From Sva-07 sp963698565 (GTDB lineage: Bacteria; Actinomycetota; Acidimicrobiia; Acidimicrobiales; Ilumatobacteraceae), in assembly GCA_963698565.1 (NCBI GenBank), contig CAVORH010000010.1, positions 21,966 to 85,965 of the forward strand: 64,000 nt of DNA. Direction: 5' to 3'. The notes under the pieces are model-generated. The model ran no database searches. It was not told the DNA's origin and saw nothing but the letters and a program-made list of their open reading frames with translations. The first letter of the stretch is position 1. Each line of letters begins with the position of its first letter. The position numbers were made by a program, and so were the translations under genes. Below, in pieces: positions 8,668-16,901 of this stretch.

Positions 8668-8702
8668 GTCTCACGCCAGCAAGACACTTCGTGGCGTGAG
8701 AC
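8668..8702. promoter_or_regulatory. inverted repeat in the leader of the MarR-linked operon
   Basis: GTCTCACGCC (8668-8677) and GGCGTGAGAC (8693-8702) form perfect 10-base arms around a 15-base loop, just after the predicted -10 box. It would overlap the transcription start or form a 5' leader hairpin. It could be an operator or an mRNA structure. Confidence 0.5.
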
Positions 8703-8731
8703 ACCAGATCGACGCACACCGGAGGCACGAC

Positions 8732-8977
8732 ATGCACACCGCTCCCACCCATCCCCGCAAGGTCCTGGTCATGGCGGCCAGCACCCGCACCGGCTCGGTC
8801 AATCAGGCGCTGGCGCGGCGCATCGCCGATCGCCTCGACATCGGCGCACCGGTCGAGATCGTCGACCTTCGCCACTACCCGCTCCCGCTCTACGACGGCG
8901 ACCTCGAGGCCCGCGACGGCGTTCCTGCTGCCGCTGTGGCTCTCGCCGGCGAGACGGCCGAGCGAGTTGCCGCCTGA
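8732..8977 (+). pseudogene. truncated NADPH-dependent FMN reductase
   Basis: A good GGAGG site (8721-8725) leads into ATG 8732, which reads only 81 residues: the flavodoxin-like beta-1 and phosphate loop (KVLVMAASTRTGSVNQALARR), then LRHYPLPLYDGDLE, then stops. Members of the NADPH-dependent FMN reductase family are about 180-190 residues, so the second half, including the PEYN-type flavin loop, is missing. The next gene begins 26 bases after the stop, so the 3' half was cut out when the downstream gene was joined. Probably non-functional, though still first in the operon. Confidence 0.7.
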
Positions 8978-9003
8978 GCCGCGATCGAGAGAAGGAGGCC
9001 ACC

Positions 9004-9954
9004 ATGACCGCCACCATCCAACGGCACGAAGCCCTTCCGCAAACGGCCGCCGCGCCGACGCCTCGACGGTTCGATCCGATGATCACCGGCCTCGCACCAG
9101 CGGCCTGGGGACTCACCTACATCGTCACCACCGAGCTCCTCCCGCCCGGACGTCCACTGCTGGCTGCGGCGCTGCGAGCGCTCCCCGCCGGCCTGGCGCT
9201 GGCGGCCATCACGCGGCGGCGCCCGACGGGTTCGTGGTGGTGGAAGGCAGCAGTACTCGGCGTGCTCAACATCGGCGCCTTCTTCGTCCTGCTGTTCGTC
9301 GCCGCCTACCGGCTCCCCGGCGGTGTCGCCGCCACACTCGGCTCGATCCAACCACTGGTCGCCGCAGGGCTGGCGGCAGCGTTCCTGGGCGAACGACTGC
9401 GCCGCTCGATCGCGGCCGCCGGCGTGCTCGGCGTCGTCGGCGTCGGGTTGCTGGTCCTGCGATCGGGCGCCGCCGTCGACACCGTCGGCGTCCTCGCCGG
9501 ACTCGCCGGTGCGCTGTCGATGGCATCCGGCGTCGTCCTCACCAAGCACTGGGGACGTCCGGTCCCGCTCGCAGCCTTCACCAGCTGGCAACTCATCGCC
9601 GGTGGCGTGCTGCTCGCACCGATCGCGCTCGCGGTCGAAGGGCCACCGCCGGCACTCACCGGCCAGAACCTGATCGGGTTCACGTGGCTCGCCACCGCCG
9701 GTGCCGCCGCCTCCTACCTGATCTGGTTCCGCGGGGTCGCCCGACTTCCCGTCGCCCAGGTGTCCCTGCTCGGCCTCATCAGCCCGATCGTCGCCACCGT
9801 CGCCGGCCTCGTCGTGCTCCATCAGACCCTCACACCAGCCCAACTGCTCGGCGCCGCCCTGATCCTCACCGCGATCTCGGTCGGTCAACGAGCCACTCCA
9901 GCTCACCACGACAACCCCGAACCACAACCCATCACGAAGGAGAACATCTCATGA
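9004..9954 (+). CDS. EamA-family (DMT) exporter
   Basis: A 316-residue protein with ten predicted membrane helices in two EamA repeats, the drug/metabolite transporter superfamily (RhaT/YdcZ-like). Landmarks: PAAWGLTYIVTTELLPPGRPLLAAALRALPAG at the start of repeat one, and GAFFVLLFVAAYRLPGG. Start ATG 9004 follows GAAGGAGG. It exports an unknown small molecule; next to MarR and reductases it may help remove a toxic compound. Stop overlaps the next start (ATGA). Confidence 0.88.
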   Translation: MTATIQRHEALPQTAAAPTPRRFDPMITGLAPAAWGLTYIVTTELLPPGRPLLAAALRALPAGLALAAITRRRPTGSWWWKAAVLGVLNIGAFFVLLFVAAYRLPGGVAATLGSIQPLVAAGLAAAFLGERLRRSIAAAGVLGVVGVGLLVLRSGAAVDTVGVLAGLAGALSMASGVVLTKHWGRPVPLAAFTSWQLIAGGVLLAPIALAVEGPPPALTGQNLIGFTWLATAGAAASYLIWFRGVARLPVAQVSLLGLISPIVATVAGLVVLHQTLTPAQLLGAALILTAISVGQRATPAHHDNPEPQPITKENIS

Positions 9955-10760
9955 CCAGCCAGACCCACACCCGACATCACGCCCTCGAGGGCACGGATCC
10001 AACATCACATCGGCGCTTCTCGACCGCGCGAACCGCCGGCGTGCTGTACCTGATCATCATCGCCTGCGGACTGTTCGCCGAGATCGGCGTCCGCTCCCAG
10101 CTCATCGAACCCGGTGACCCGAGCGCCACCGCCCAGAACATCATCGACTCGCCCATGCTCTTCCGAGCCGGGCTGGCGGCCGACATCGTGATGTTCATCG
10201 CCGATGTCGCCATCGCCGTCGTCCTGTACCAGCTGCTCAAGCCGCTCGGCAGAACACTGGCGCTGCTCGCAGCAGCGTTCCGCATGACCCAGACCGCGGT
10301 CATCGGCCTCAACCTGCTCAACATGTTCCAGGCCGTGAGGATCCTCGACGATGCCGAGTACCTCGGTGCCTTCGGTGCGGGCCAGACCGACACGCTGGCG
10401 CTGTTGTACCTCGACGCCCACAAGTACGGCTACATCCTCGGCCTGGCCTTCTTCGGCGTCAGCACCCTGATCGTCGGCTACCTCGCCCTGTCATCGCGGC
10501 AGATGCCACGCCCGCTCGGTGTGCTCCTCGTCCTCGCCGGTGCCGGCTACCTCATCGACACCTTCAGCTTCTTCCTGATCCCCGGCTACGACGGCTCGGC
10601 ATCGGCCATCGTCCTGGCCCCCGCCCTCGTCGCCGAGGTCTGGTTCGCCCTGTGGCTCCTCACCAAGGGTCGCCGGCTGGAACAGCTGACCGAACGCGAC
10701 ACCACCACCGTCGCGTCGACCCACGTCGACACCTTCCGCATGGCAGGAGCGGCGTCATGA
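9951..10760 (+). CDS. DUF4386 integral membrane protein
   Basis: A 269-residue membrane protein with about six helices and the DUF4386 layout: TARTAGVLYLIIIACGLFAEIGVR first helix, then a periplasmic segment with SPMLFRAGLAADIVMF, and a C-terminal FFLIPGYDGS loop. Function of the family is unknown. Translationally coupled on both sides by ATGA overlaps. Confidence 0.85.
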   Translation: MTSQTHTRHHALEGTDPTSHRRFSTARTAGVLYLIIIACGLFAEIGVRSQLIEPGDPSATAQNIIDSPMLFRAGLAADIVMFIADVAIAVVLYQLLKPLGRTLALLAAAFRMTQTAVIGLNLLNMFQAVRILDDAEYLGAFGAGQTDTLALLYLDAHKYGYILGLAFFGVSTLIVGYLALSSRQMPRPLGVLLVLAGAGYLIDTFSFFLIPGYDGSASAIVLAPALVAEVWFALWLLTKGRRLEQLTERDTTTVASTHVDTFRMAGAAS

Positions 10761-11785
10761 CCGCGTCGCTCGCAGCCACGACGTCCGGCGGGACGCCGGC
10801 ACTCCGAACGACGACCAGCTGGAGGGCGATCACCCGGGACCGATTCGGGTCACCGGACGTCCTCTCCCTCCGAGGCATCGACCGACCGCAGATCCCACCG
10901 GGCAGCCTGCTGGTCGACGTCCACGCCGCCGGGGTCAACCGCGGCGACGCCCTCGAGATGCGCGGCTGGCCGTACCTCGCACGTCTGATGGGATACGGCG
11001 TCCGCCACCCCAAGCGTCAGGTGCTCGGGACCGATGTCGCCGGAACCGTGATCGCCCTGAGCGAGGGTGTCAGCGGCATCGACGTCGGCGACGAGATCGT
11101 CGGCTTCGGCACGGGAGCCTTCGCCGAGCTCGCACTGGTGCCCGCATCGACGTCCGTCCATCGGCCGGACACGATCAGCGTCGAGGAAGCCGCGGCCACG
11201 CCGACGACCGCTGTCACCGCGTTGCAGGCGATCCGCGCCGCCCGAGTCGAGTCCGGACAGCACGTGGCGGTCATCGGCGCATCCGGAGGCGTCGGCACCT
11301 TCGCCGTGCAGATCGCGAAGGTGAATGGAGCCGAAGTGACCGGGGTGGCCAGCGGACGCAACGCTGACCTCCTCCGGTCGATCGGTGCCGACCACGTCGT
11401 CGACTACGCCAGCGACGACATCGCGACCCACACCGGCCGCTACGACGTGATCATCGACCTCGTCGGCAACCAGCCGATCCGGAGCCTCCGACATGCCTTG
11501 GCACCAACCGGGGCGCTCGTCGTGGTCGGCGGACCGAACCCGCAGTCGGTCACCGGCATGCGGCGCTTCGCCGCAGCCGCCGCACTCTCACCGTTCACCC
11601 GACAGCGACTCGTTCCCCTGTTCTCCAAGCCGAACCGGGACGACCTCGCCGCCGTGATCGAACTCGAATGCACCGGAGCTGTGCGCCCGATCGTCGGCCG
11701 CACGTTCGATCTCGGCGACACTGCGGAAGCCCTTCGCCAGATCGAAACCGGACACGGCACCGGCAGGACCGTCGTCACGATCTGA
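10757..11785 (+). CDS. zinc-independent medium-chain NAD(P)-dependent oxidoreductase
   Basis: A 342-residue quinone-reductase-like MDR protein, paralogue of the gene at 4389-5453: the segments GWPYLARLMGYGVRHPK and VAVIGASGGVGTFAVQIAK align directly with that protein. Rossmann loop near residues 170-180; no zinc-binding Cys cluster. Start ATG overlaps the previous stop. It is likely the enzymatic member of the MarR-controlled operon. Confidence 0.88.
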   Translation: MTASLAATTSGGTPALRTTTSWRAITRDRFGSPDVLSLRGIDRPQIPPGSLLVDVHAAGVNRGDALEMRGWPYLARLMGYGVRHPKRQVLGTDVAGTVIALSEGVSGIDVGDEIVGFGTGAFAELALVPASTSVHRPDTISVEEAAATPTTAVTALQAIRAARVESGQHVAVIGASGGVGTFAVQIAKVNGAEVTGVASGRNADLLRSIGADHVVDYASDDIATHTGRYDVIIDLVGNQPIRSLRHALAPTGALVVVGGPNPQSVTGMRRFAAAAALSPFTRQRLVPLFSKPNRDDLAAVIELECTGAVRPIVGRTFDLGDTAEALRQIETGHGTGRTVVTI

Positions 11786-11815
11786 GCTCGGCGCACTCAC
11801 GAGGAGACCCGGACC

Positions 11816-13088
11816 ATGGAACCCACGACCCACAACCCGTTCGACCACATCGACACGGACGACATCGCCGGCGAATGGACCGCTCGGCACCTCGACCGAA
11901 TGACGGACGCCGAATTGCTCCGCGCCGCGTGCCAGCTGTTGTCGATCCCGCGCGACGAAGCTGCGAACTCGTTCACGCTGCACGCCCCGCTGGAACTGAT
12001 GGCGCGAGCCGAACTGCTCCGCTCGGTGTCGGCCGAGCGACGAGAATCCGCACGGCAACGCATCGTCCACATCGCCGCCACCTGGTCGACGACCGGCAGC
12101 CCCGCCGAAAAGGGCGACGGCGCTGCGCACGACGAACAGCCACTCCACGCCCTCACCGAAGCACTTCGCCACGGTGACCCAGAGACGGCCGACCGCGCAT
12201 TCGTGTCCCTGTGCGCCACCCGAGACCAGGACCGCATCGTCGACGACCTGGTCGACGTCGTGCTTCCCCACCTCGGCGGTGCTGCCCACGGCGCGATCTT
12301 CCTCGAACTGCTGCCCCGGTTCCGGCCCAACGGCATCAACCCAGCGCTCATGGCCCGGACCCTGCTCCGAGAGATCGCCCACCAGCCCGACAGCCGGCTG
12401 CGCTGGTTCGACCAGCCGCGGCCCGAGCGCACCGACGGTGTGTCGCTGACCGACCGACTCATCTCGCCCACAGCGGACCGTGAGCCCTCCAGCCACTTCG
12501 TACAGCCGACGATGGCACTCGTCGACGACTCCGGACTGGCCCACCGGACGTTGGCCGACGTCACCAATGGCCTCTCGATCCAGGAGGCCCGCCGCCAGCT
12601 GTTGCCGGTCGCGGCCATGTCGATGCTCCAGGACGCGCCGGCCAACGCCCCCTACGGCTGGACCCACTGCCTCACGCTCCCTCAAGCGACCCTGGCCGTC
12701 GCCCACCGGGCCTCCGAGCCACAGCGCGCCGTCGATGTCGCGGCCACCTACGTCCTCGGATACCGGGCAACGCAGAGCTCTGGTCCGATCGATCCGAGTT
12801 GGGAACCGGACCCGCCGCGTCGGTTCGTCGACGAGGTGACGCATCTCGACCCGTCGGTCGCTGCGGCCACCGCCTGGCACGCGGAGCCCGGCCGACGAGC
12901 TGACATCACCCAGCAACTCATCGACCACGCCGCACCCCACCACGACGCACACCTCGCCAAGTACACGCTCGCCTGCATCGACGCCGCCACGACAGGACCC
13001 TGCGAACGGACGCCTCTACCTCGCCGCAGCCACGTACCTCGCCGCCTGGTGGAAACAACGCGACGACACCGACGGAGCACCATCGTGA
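11816..13088 (+). pseudogene. conserved protein of unknown function, frameshifted near the 3' end
   Basis: A GAGGAGA site precedes ATG 11816. The frame codes about 395 good residues (YGWTHCLTLPQATLAVAH, then HLAKYTLACIDAAT), then at 13001 the sense passes to another frame that reads GRLYLAAATYLAAWWKQR and stops at 13088. Removing one T at 13001 joins the two into a 423-residue protein with a natural end. Without that correction the frame runs through into the next gene, giving a false 485-residue fusion. No family recognised. It may be a recent mutation or a sequencing error. Confidence 0.6.
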
Positions 13089-13273
13089 ACACCACCATCT
13101 TCGGCGCGACCGGACAGGTGGGCAGCCGCATCGTCGACGAAGCAACCGCACGCAGCCACCACGTCACCGCCGTGACGCGCAGCGGTACGTCGTCGGACAG
13201 TCCCGACTCGGTCACGTGGATCGCCGGCGACGCCCGGGATCGATCCCGTGGTCGAGCCGAGGTGACGACATGA
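13085..13273 (+). pseudogene. N-terminal fragment of an NmrA-like NAD(P)-binding protein
   Basis: GTG 13085 overlaps the corrected stop of the previous gene (GTGA) and starts a typical Rossmann loop, TTIFGATGQVGSRIVDEA, followed by HHVTAVTRSG and a GDARD segment. After about 50 residues homology ends and the frame closes at 13273, whereas NmrA/SDR proteins of this type run to 200 or more residues. The next gene starts on this stop (ATGA), so a deletion has fused the two. Confidence 0.65.
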
Positions 13274-13755
13274 CGATCCGCTGCGACAATGATCCCGTGC
13301 TGCTCGACGGCATCCACCACGTCGCGATCCTGTCATCCGACACCGACCGCCTGGTCGACTTCTACCAGAAGGTGTTCGACGCCACGGTCGAACACGCTTC
13401 GGCCGACGGCCCGGTTCGCCTCACGTTCCTGAACATCGGGCCGAACACGGAACTGAACATCTTCGAGATCGACGGGAACCACGAAGCCGAACACCAGACA
13501 CCGATGTTCGGTCGAGGACGACTCGACCACATCGGCCTACGCGCTGCATCGATGGAGGCCTTCACCGAGATCCGCCGACGCCTGGTCGACCTCGAAGCCA
13601 CCGACGGGTTCGTCACCGACTTCGGACCGGTCCTCAGCCTCTTCTTCACCGACCCCGACGGTCTCGAAGGCGAAGTGTGCGTCCCCAGCCCCGATGCCCA
13701 ACCCGACGTCCGCCACCCTCCGGGAACACCCTCGGCAAGGTTCGAATCACCCTGA
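13270..13755 (+). CDS. VOC (glyoxalase/bleomycin-resistance) family protein
   Basis: A 161-residue protein of one VOC unit: LDGIHHVAILSSDTDRLVDFYQKVF opens the first beta-alpha-beta module, DHIGLRAASMEAF the second, and LFFTDPDGLEGEV closes with the metal-site Glu. H16, H90-region His and the final Glu form a plausible metal site. Function could be a lyase, isomerase or resistance protein. Last gene of the MarR-linked operon. Confidence 0.85.
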   Translation: MTIRCDNDPVLLDGIHHVAILSSDTDRLVDFYQKVFDATVEHASADGPVRLTFLNIGPNTELNIFEIDGNHEAEHQTPMFGRGRLDHIGLRAASMEAFTEIRRRLVDLEATDGFVTDFGPVLSLFFTDPDGLEGEVCVPSPDAQPDVRHPPGTPSARFESP

Positions 13756-14094
13756 CGGCGCGCGCGAGATCCGGGCCATCCCCGACCACGGCGCGACACA
13801 CGGCCGCCCGTGCCGAAAACCCGATCGGTCATCAGATCGGACCGCACCGCGTCGGGGCAGGTGAAACGCTGGCCCAGCGACGCGGCGGACCGTGACGCCA
13901 CGTCGGGCACTGCACGATCCGGCTTTCCTCGAAGGCCGCCTTGGTCGTTCGGTCCGACGTCATCCGTCCGATTTCCGTCCTGAGCCGCTCCGTCCCGACG
14001 TCGCGGTGCCGGCTCGAACTCGCTCACCGCCTGGTCCGCGGTCGGTTCTCGAGCGACCGGGAGGGACCGCCAGTGTCCGTGAAAATCGCACATT
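13756..14094. other. non-coding stretch between VOC gene and DUF6933 remnant
   Basis: No convincing gene on either strand: the open frames have neither a start with a ribosome site nor any recognisable motif. It probably holds decayed sequence belonging to the neighbouring remnant. Confidence 0.5.
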
Positions 14095-14272
14095 CCGCGT
14101 CCTCCGACGTCCGACTCGGATCGTTCGACGACGCGTCTCGGAGCCTGGTACGTGAACGCGTTGATCTGGAAGCCGCAGGTCGCCTTGTTCGTCAACGAGG
14201 TGACGCTGCTTCCGGTGGTGATGCCCTTCGCGCCGGCGAGGGTCCGCACGGCCAAGACGGCGAGTCGAAGCG
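14095..14272 (+). pseudogene. decayed, internally deleted copy of a DUF6933 gene
   Basis: Near-identical to bases 19340-19600 of the intact DUF6933 gene. It retains the segment WKPQVALFVNEVTLLPVVM followed by PFAPA, then jumps to RTAKTASRS, skipping about 100 bases that are present in the intact copy. The junction lies at a shared GAG, as expected of a deletion between short repeats. A 10-base insertion near 14101 breaks the frame upstream and there is no C-terminal part. Confidence 0.75.
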
Positions 14273-14393
14273 ACACTGCGACCTGCCCGAGCCTCGACGG
14301 CTCGTCCTGGCGGACACGGTCGTACCCGGGGTCTAACGTTGTCGTCACGCCTCGAGCACCTCGTCGGGTTCGAGCCAAGCGATGAGGGGAAGC

Positions 14394-15257
14394 ATGGACA
14401 TTCGGGGGTTGGGATACATCGGCGTTGACGTTGCGGACCTCGACGGCTGGCGGGGGTACGCCGAACTGCTCGGAACGCGGGTGGTCGCCCACGGTGACGG
14501 GTTGGCGATCAAGATCGACGACCACCCGTTTCGCGTGGTGGTTCGACCCGCCCAGACGGACGAGGGCCTGGCGTTCGCCGGCTGGGAATTGCCCGATGCT
14601 GCTGCGCTGGAGGTTTGCGCTGCCGAGCTCGAGTCAGCTGGGTTCGCCCTCCACTCGGGTTCGGCAGCGGAATGCGACCAACGTCGGGTTCGGGGGCTGA
14701 TCCGCACGACGGATCCCGGCGGGTTCACCGTCGAGTTCTTCCACGGCGTCGTTCACGACCACGAACGGTTCGTCTCGCCGACCGGGGTCAGCGGGTTCAC
14801 CACCGGAGTCCAGGGCATGGGCCACGTCGTGCTCGGGACACCTGACATCGAGGGGAGTACGGACTTCTACACGGAGGTGCTCGGCTTCCGGGTTTCGGAC
14901 TACTGGAGGCCCGATGGTTCGGAACACGACGTCGTGTTCCTTCACTGCAATCCTCGCCATCACAGCCTCGCGCTCGTTCCCGCCGGCGAGGCGGCGCTCC
15001 ATCACTTCATGCTCGAGATGAACACCCTCGACGACGTCGGTTACACGCTCGATCGCCACGAGGAGACTGGTACGCCGATCGCCGCTGGGCTCGGCAGGCA
15101 CACCAACGACCACATGATCTCGTTCTACAGCGTGTCCCCGTCCGGCTTCGAAGTCGAGGTCGGCTGCGGTGGACGGCTCGTCGACGACGACACCTGGACC
15201 GTCACCCAACTCACGAAGCCCAGCTTCTGGGGGCACCGGCCCCCTGGAAGCCCCTGA
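14394..15257 (+). CDS. two-domain VOC protein, type I extradiol dioxygenase-like
   Basis: A 287-residue protein with the two tandem VOC domains of BphC/HsaC-type ring-cleavage dioxygenases. It begins with IRGLGYIGVDVADLDGW. The three iron ligands of that family appear in the second domain: His in GMGHVVLGTPD (about residue 143), His in ALHHFMLEMN (about 204) and Glu in SGFEVEVGCGG (about 256). Start ATG 14394 is preceded by GAGGGGA. In this family such enzymes open catechol-type rings (biphenyl, steroid). No other aromatic degradation genes are adjacent, so the substrate is open. Confidence 0.82.
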   Translation: MDIRGLGYIGVDVADLDGWRGYAELLGTRVVAHGDGLAIKIDDHPFRVVVRPAQTDEGLAFAGWELPDAAALEVCAAELESAGFALHSGSAAECDQRRVRGLIRTTDPGGFTVEFFHGVVHDHERFVSPTGVSGFTTGVQGMGHVVLGTPDIEGSTDFYTEVLGFRVSDYWRPDGSEHDVVFLHCNPRHHSLALVPAGEAALHHFMLEMNTLDDVGYTLDRHEETGTPIAAGLGRHTNDHMISFYSVSPSGFEVEVGCGGRLVDDDTWTVTQLTKPSFWGHRPPGSP

Positions 15258-15358
15258 ACTCGCCCAGGCGCAGATCCGTCACCGACCCCGCTTCCATTCG
15301 ATCGTGGCGGCCGCGACGTCTTCATCGTGTACATCGAGGCGCTGGATTCCGCCCGTGG

Positions 15359-15808
15359 TCATGTCGACGTTCCATGTCGAGTGCGAAGTGCCACGACGGC
15401 GGTGAGGGCCGAGGCGGTCGCCGTGGCTGGCCCGAACAACCAGCGTTCGACGTCGCTGGACGAGGCCAGGTTGCCGACCGTGTTCAACGCGAGGTAGCCG
15501 GCGATCGCCCAGGTGGCGGGCGAGAGCCAGCGGGCCGGCCGACCGGTGAGGCCCGCCCTGCGGGTCACGACCCCCGTTGCGGCCGTCAGTGCGATGGCGG
15601 CACCGCCGGCGGCGGCTCGCATCCCGGTGGGGAGCACCCGTTCCTGGGTGCCTCCCCACACGTGTTCGCCGAGTGGGGCGCCGGCAGCGAGTGCGATCTG
15701 GAGTCCGGCGAAGCCGAGCAGGATCGCGCTGGCGCCGATGGCGGCGGCGCCGACGGCTGGCGATGCGGCCGTCCGAATCGACGTCGGGGGCGTGAACGTC
15801 GAGTTCAT
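15359..15808 (-). CDS. small integral membrane protein, unknown
   Basis: A 149-residue protein with about four hydrophobic helices; recognisable segments are GASAILLGFAGLQIALAAGAP and LSPATWAIAGYLALNTVGNL. No named family. Start ATG 15808 overlaps the stop of the upstream gene (ATGA), so it is the last member of a three-gene operon. Confidence 0.7.
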   Translation of the reverse strand: MNSTFTPPTSIRTAASPAVGAAAIGASAILLGFAGLQIALAAGAPLGEHVWGGTQERVLPTGMRAAAGGAAIALTAATGVVTRRAGLTGRPARWLSPATWAIAGYLALNTVGNLASSSDVERWLFGPATATASALTAVVALRTRHGTST

Positions 15809-16518
15809 GAGGTCACCTCGCCGCTGCGACCGTCGCGCAGGAGGGTGATACCGATGCCGATGAACCAGATGATCGAGCCGAGTCCGAAGACCATCTCGAT
15901 CGCTTCGAAGTTGGGCACGACGGTCACCAGTCCGGCGATGGCGGTGATGATGCCGACGACGTTCAGCCAGCGGGGGAGCCGAGCGGTGAGGAGACCGGCG
16001 ATCGACACGAGGAGGATCCAGATGCCACCGACGAGTTCGTTGCCGCCGCCGAGCCCGTTGGTGACCGTGTCGATCGTCGACCACACGGTGGCGGCCCGGT
16101 CGGGGTCGGATTCGGCGAGGTCGGCGACCGCTTCGATCCCGATGTTCGAGATCATTCCGGTGGCGTACATGAGCGCCGCCCAGATCGCCGCGAAGACCAT
16201 CCCGGTGTTGGCGAGCAGGGGTGCGGCGCCCGCCAGACGTTGGCGCAGCGCGAGTGCCATCGGGACGAGCGCGGCGCCGAACACGATGAAGATGCCGATG
16301 TACCAGGCGAGGAGCGAGCCCTGATGGTCGACGAGGAAGTCGACCGACTCTGCCGGTGTGGCGTCGGGGTCGGTGTAGTCGGCGAGTGTCGTGGCGAACA
16401 TGGCGATGCCGTAACCGAACGTGCCCGCGGCGAGGATCGCCGCGGCGCCGCCGACTCGGGAGAGGACGTTTCGTTCGGTGCCGGGTGCCCCGGTTGCGGT
16501 GGGTGTGGTGATGGTCAT
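15805..16518 (-). CDS. integral membrane protein, possibly DUF4386-related
   Basis: A 237-residue protein with six or so helices. The layout, AAILAAGTFGYGIAMFATTL first helix, an acidic loop, YIGIFIVFGAALVPMALALR and a GLGSIIWFIGIGITLL C-terminus, resembles DUF4386 proteins such as the one at 9951, but I cannot confirm the family. Coupled to both neighbours by 4-base overlaps. Confidence 0.72.
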   Translation of the reverse strand: MTITTPTATGAPGTERNVLSRVGGAAAILAAGTFGYGIAMFATTLADYTDPDATPAESVDFLVDHQGSLLAWYIGIFIVFGAALVPMALALRQRLAGAAPLLANTGMVFAAIWAALMYATGMISNIGIEAVADLAESDPDRAATVWSTIDTVTNGLGGGNELVGGIWILLVSIAGLLTARLPRWLNVVGIITAIAGLVTVVPNFEAIEMVFGLGSIIWFIGIGITLLRDGRSGEVTS

Positions 16519-16790
16519 GGTGTGGTGCCCTTCTCTGGGTGGGTGGGTTCGATGGTCGGGGTGGGTTCGGCGTCGTCAGAATCGAGACACCGGAGTGCGA
16601 CGACCTCGACGTTCATCGAGGTGAAGTGGGCGAGGAGACCGTTCAGGTGTGACGGGTCGCGGATCTCGCCGACGAGGCGCGTGGTGCCGCGGTCGGTGGG
16701 TTCGATCCGGAAGTCGTCGACGACCGGGTGGAGCACTCGGTGGGTCGGTCGGCCACGGACCTCGATCTCGTAGCGGCTCGGTGTGGACAT
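16515..16790 (-). CDS. small soluble protein at the head of the membrane operon
   Basis: A 91-residue protein, start ATG 16790 (MSTPSRYEIEVRG). The frame is open further upstream but only as the antisense of the regulator gene. The sequence YEIEVRGRPTHRVLHPVVDDFRIEPT and LVGEIRDPSHLNGLLAHFTSMNVEVVAL suggests a small alpha/beta domain, likely a ligand- or protein-binding one. First of the three coupled genes, divergent from the regulator at 16902. Confidence 0.7.
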   Translation of the reverse strand: MSTPSRYEIEVRGRPTHRVLHPVVDDFRIEPTDRGTTRLVGEIRDPSHLNGLLAHFTSMNVEVVALRCLDSDDAEPTPTIEPTHPEKGTTP

Positions 16791-16901
16791 GGACGAGATG
16801 CTCCACCCGTACGGGGTGAGGGGCCATCGCTCTCCGGCCGATCTCACCCGGGTGACACGCGGAACCGGCAGGCTCGGCCTGGCCTCTTCTACCCTGATGG
16901 C

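Noticed and set aside
13362..14525. 387-residue minus-strand frame over the DUF6933 remnant
   Set aside because: Its only similarity is to the antisense of the intact DUF6933 gene, so it is a shadow.
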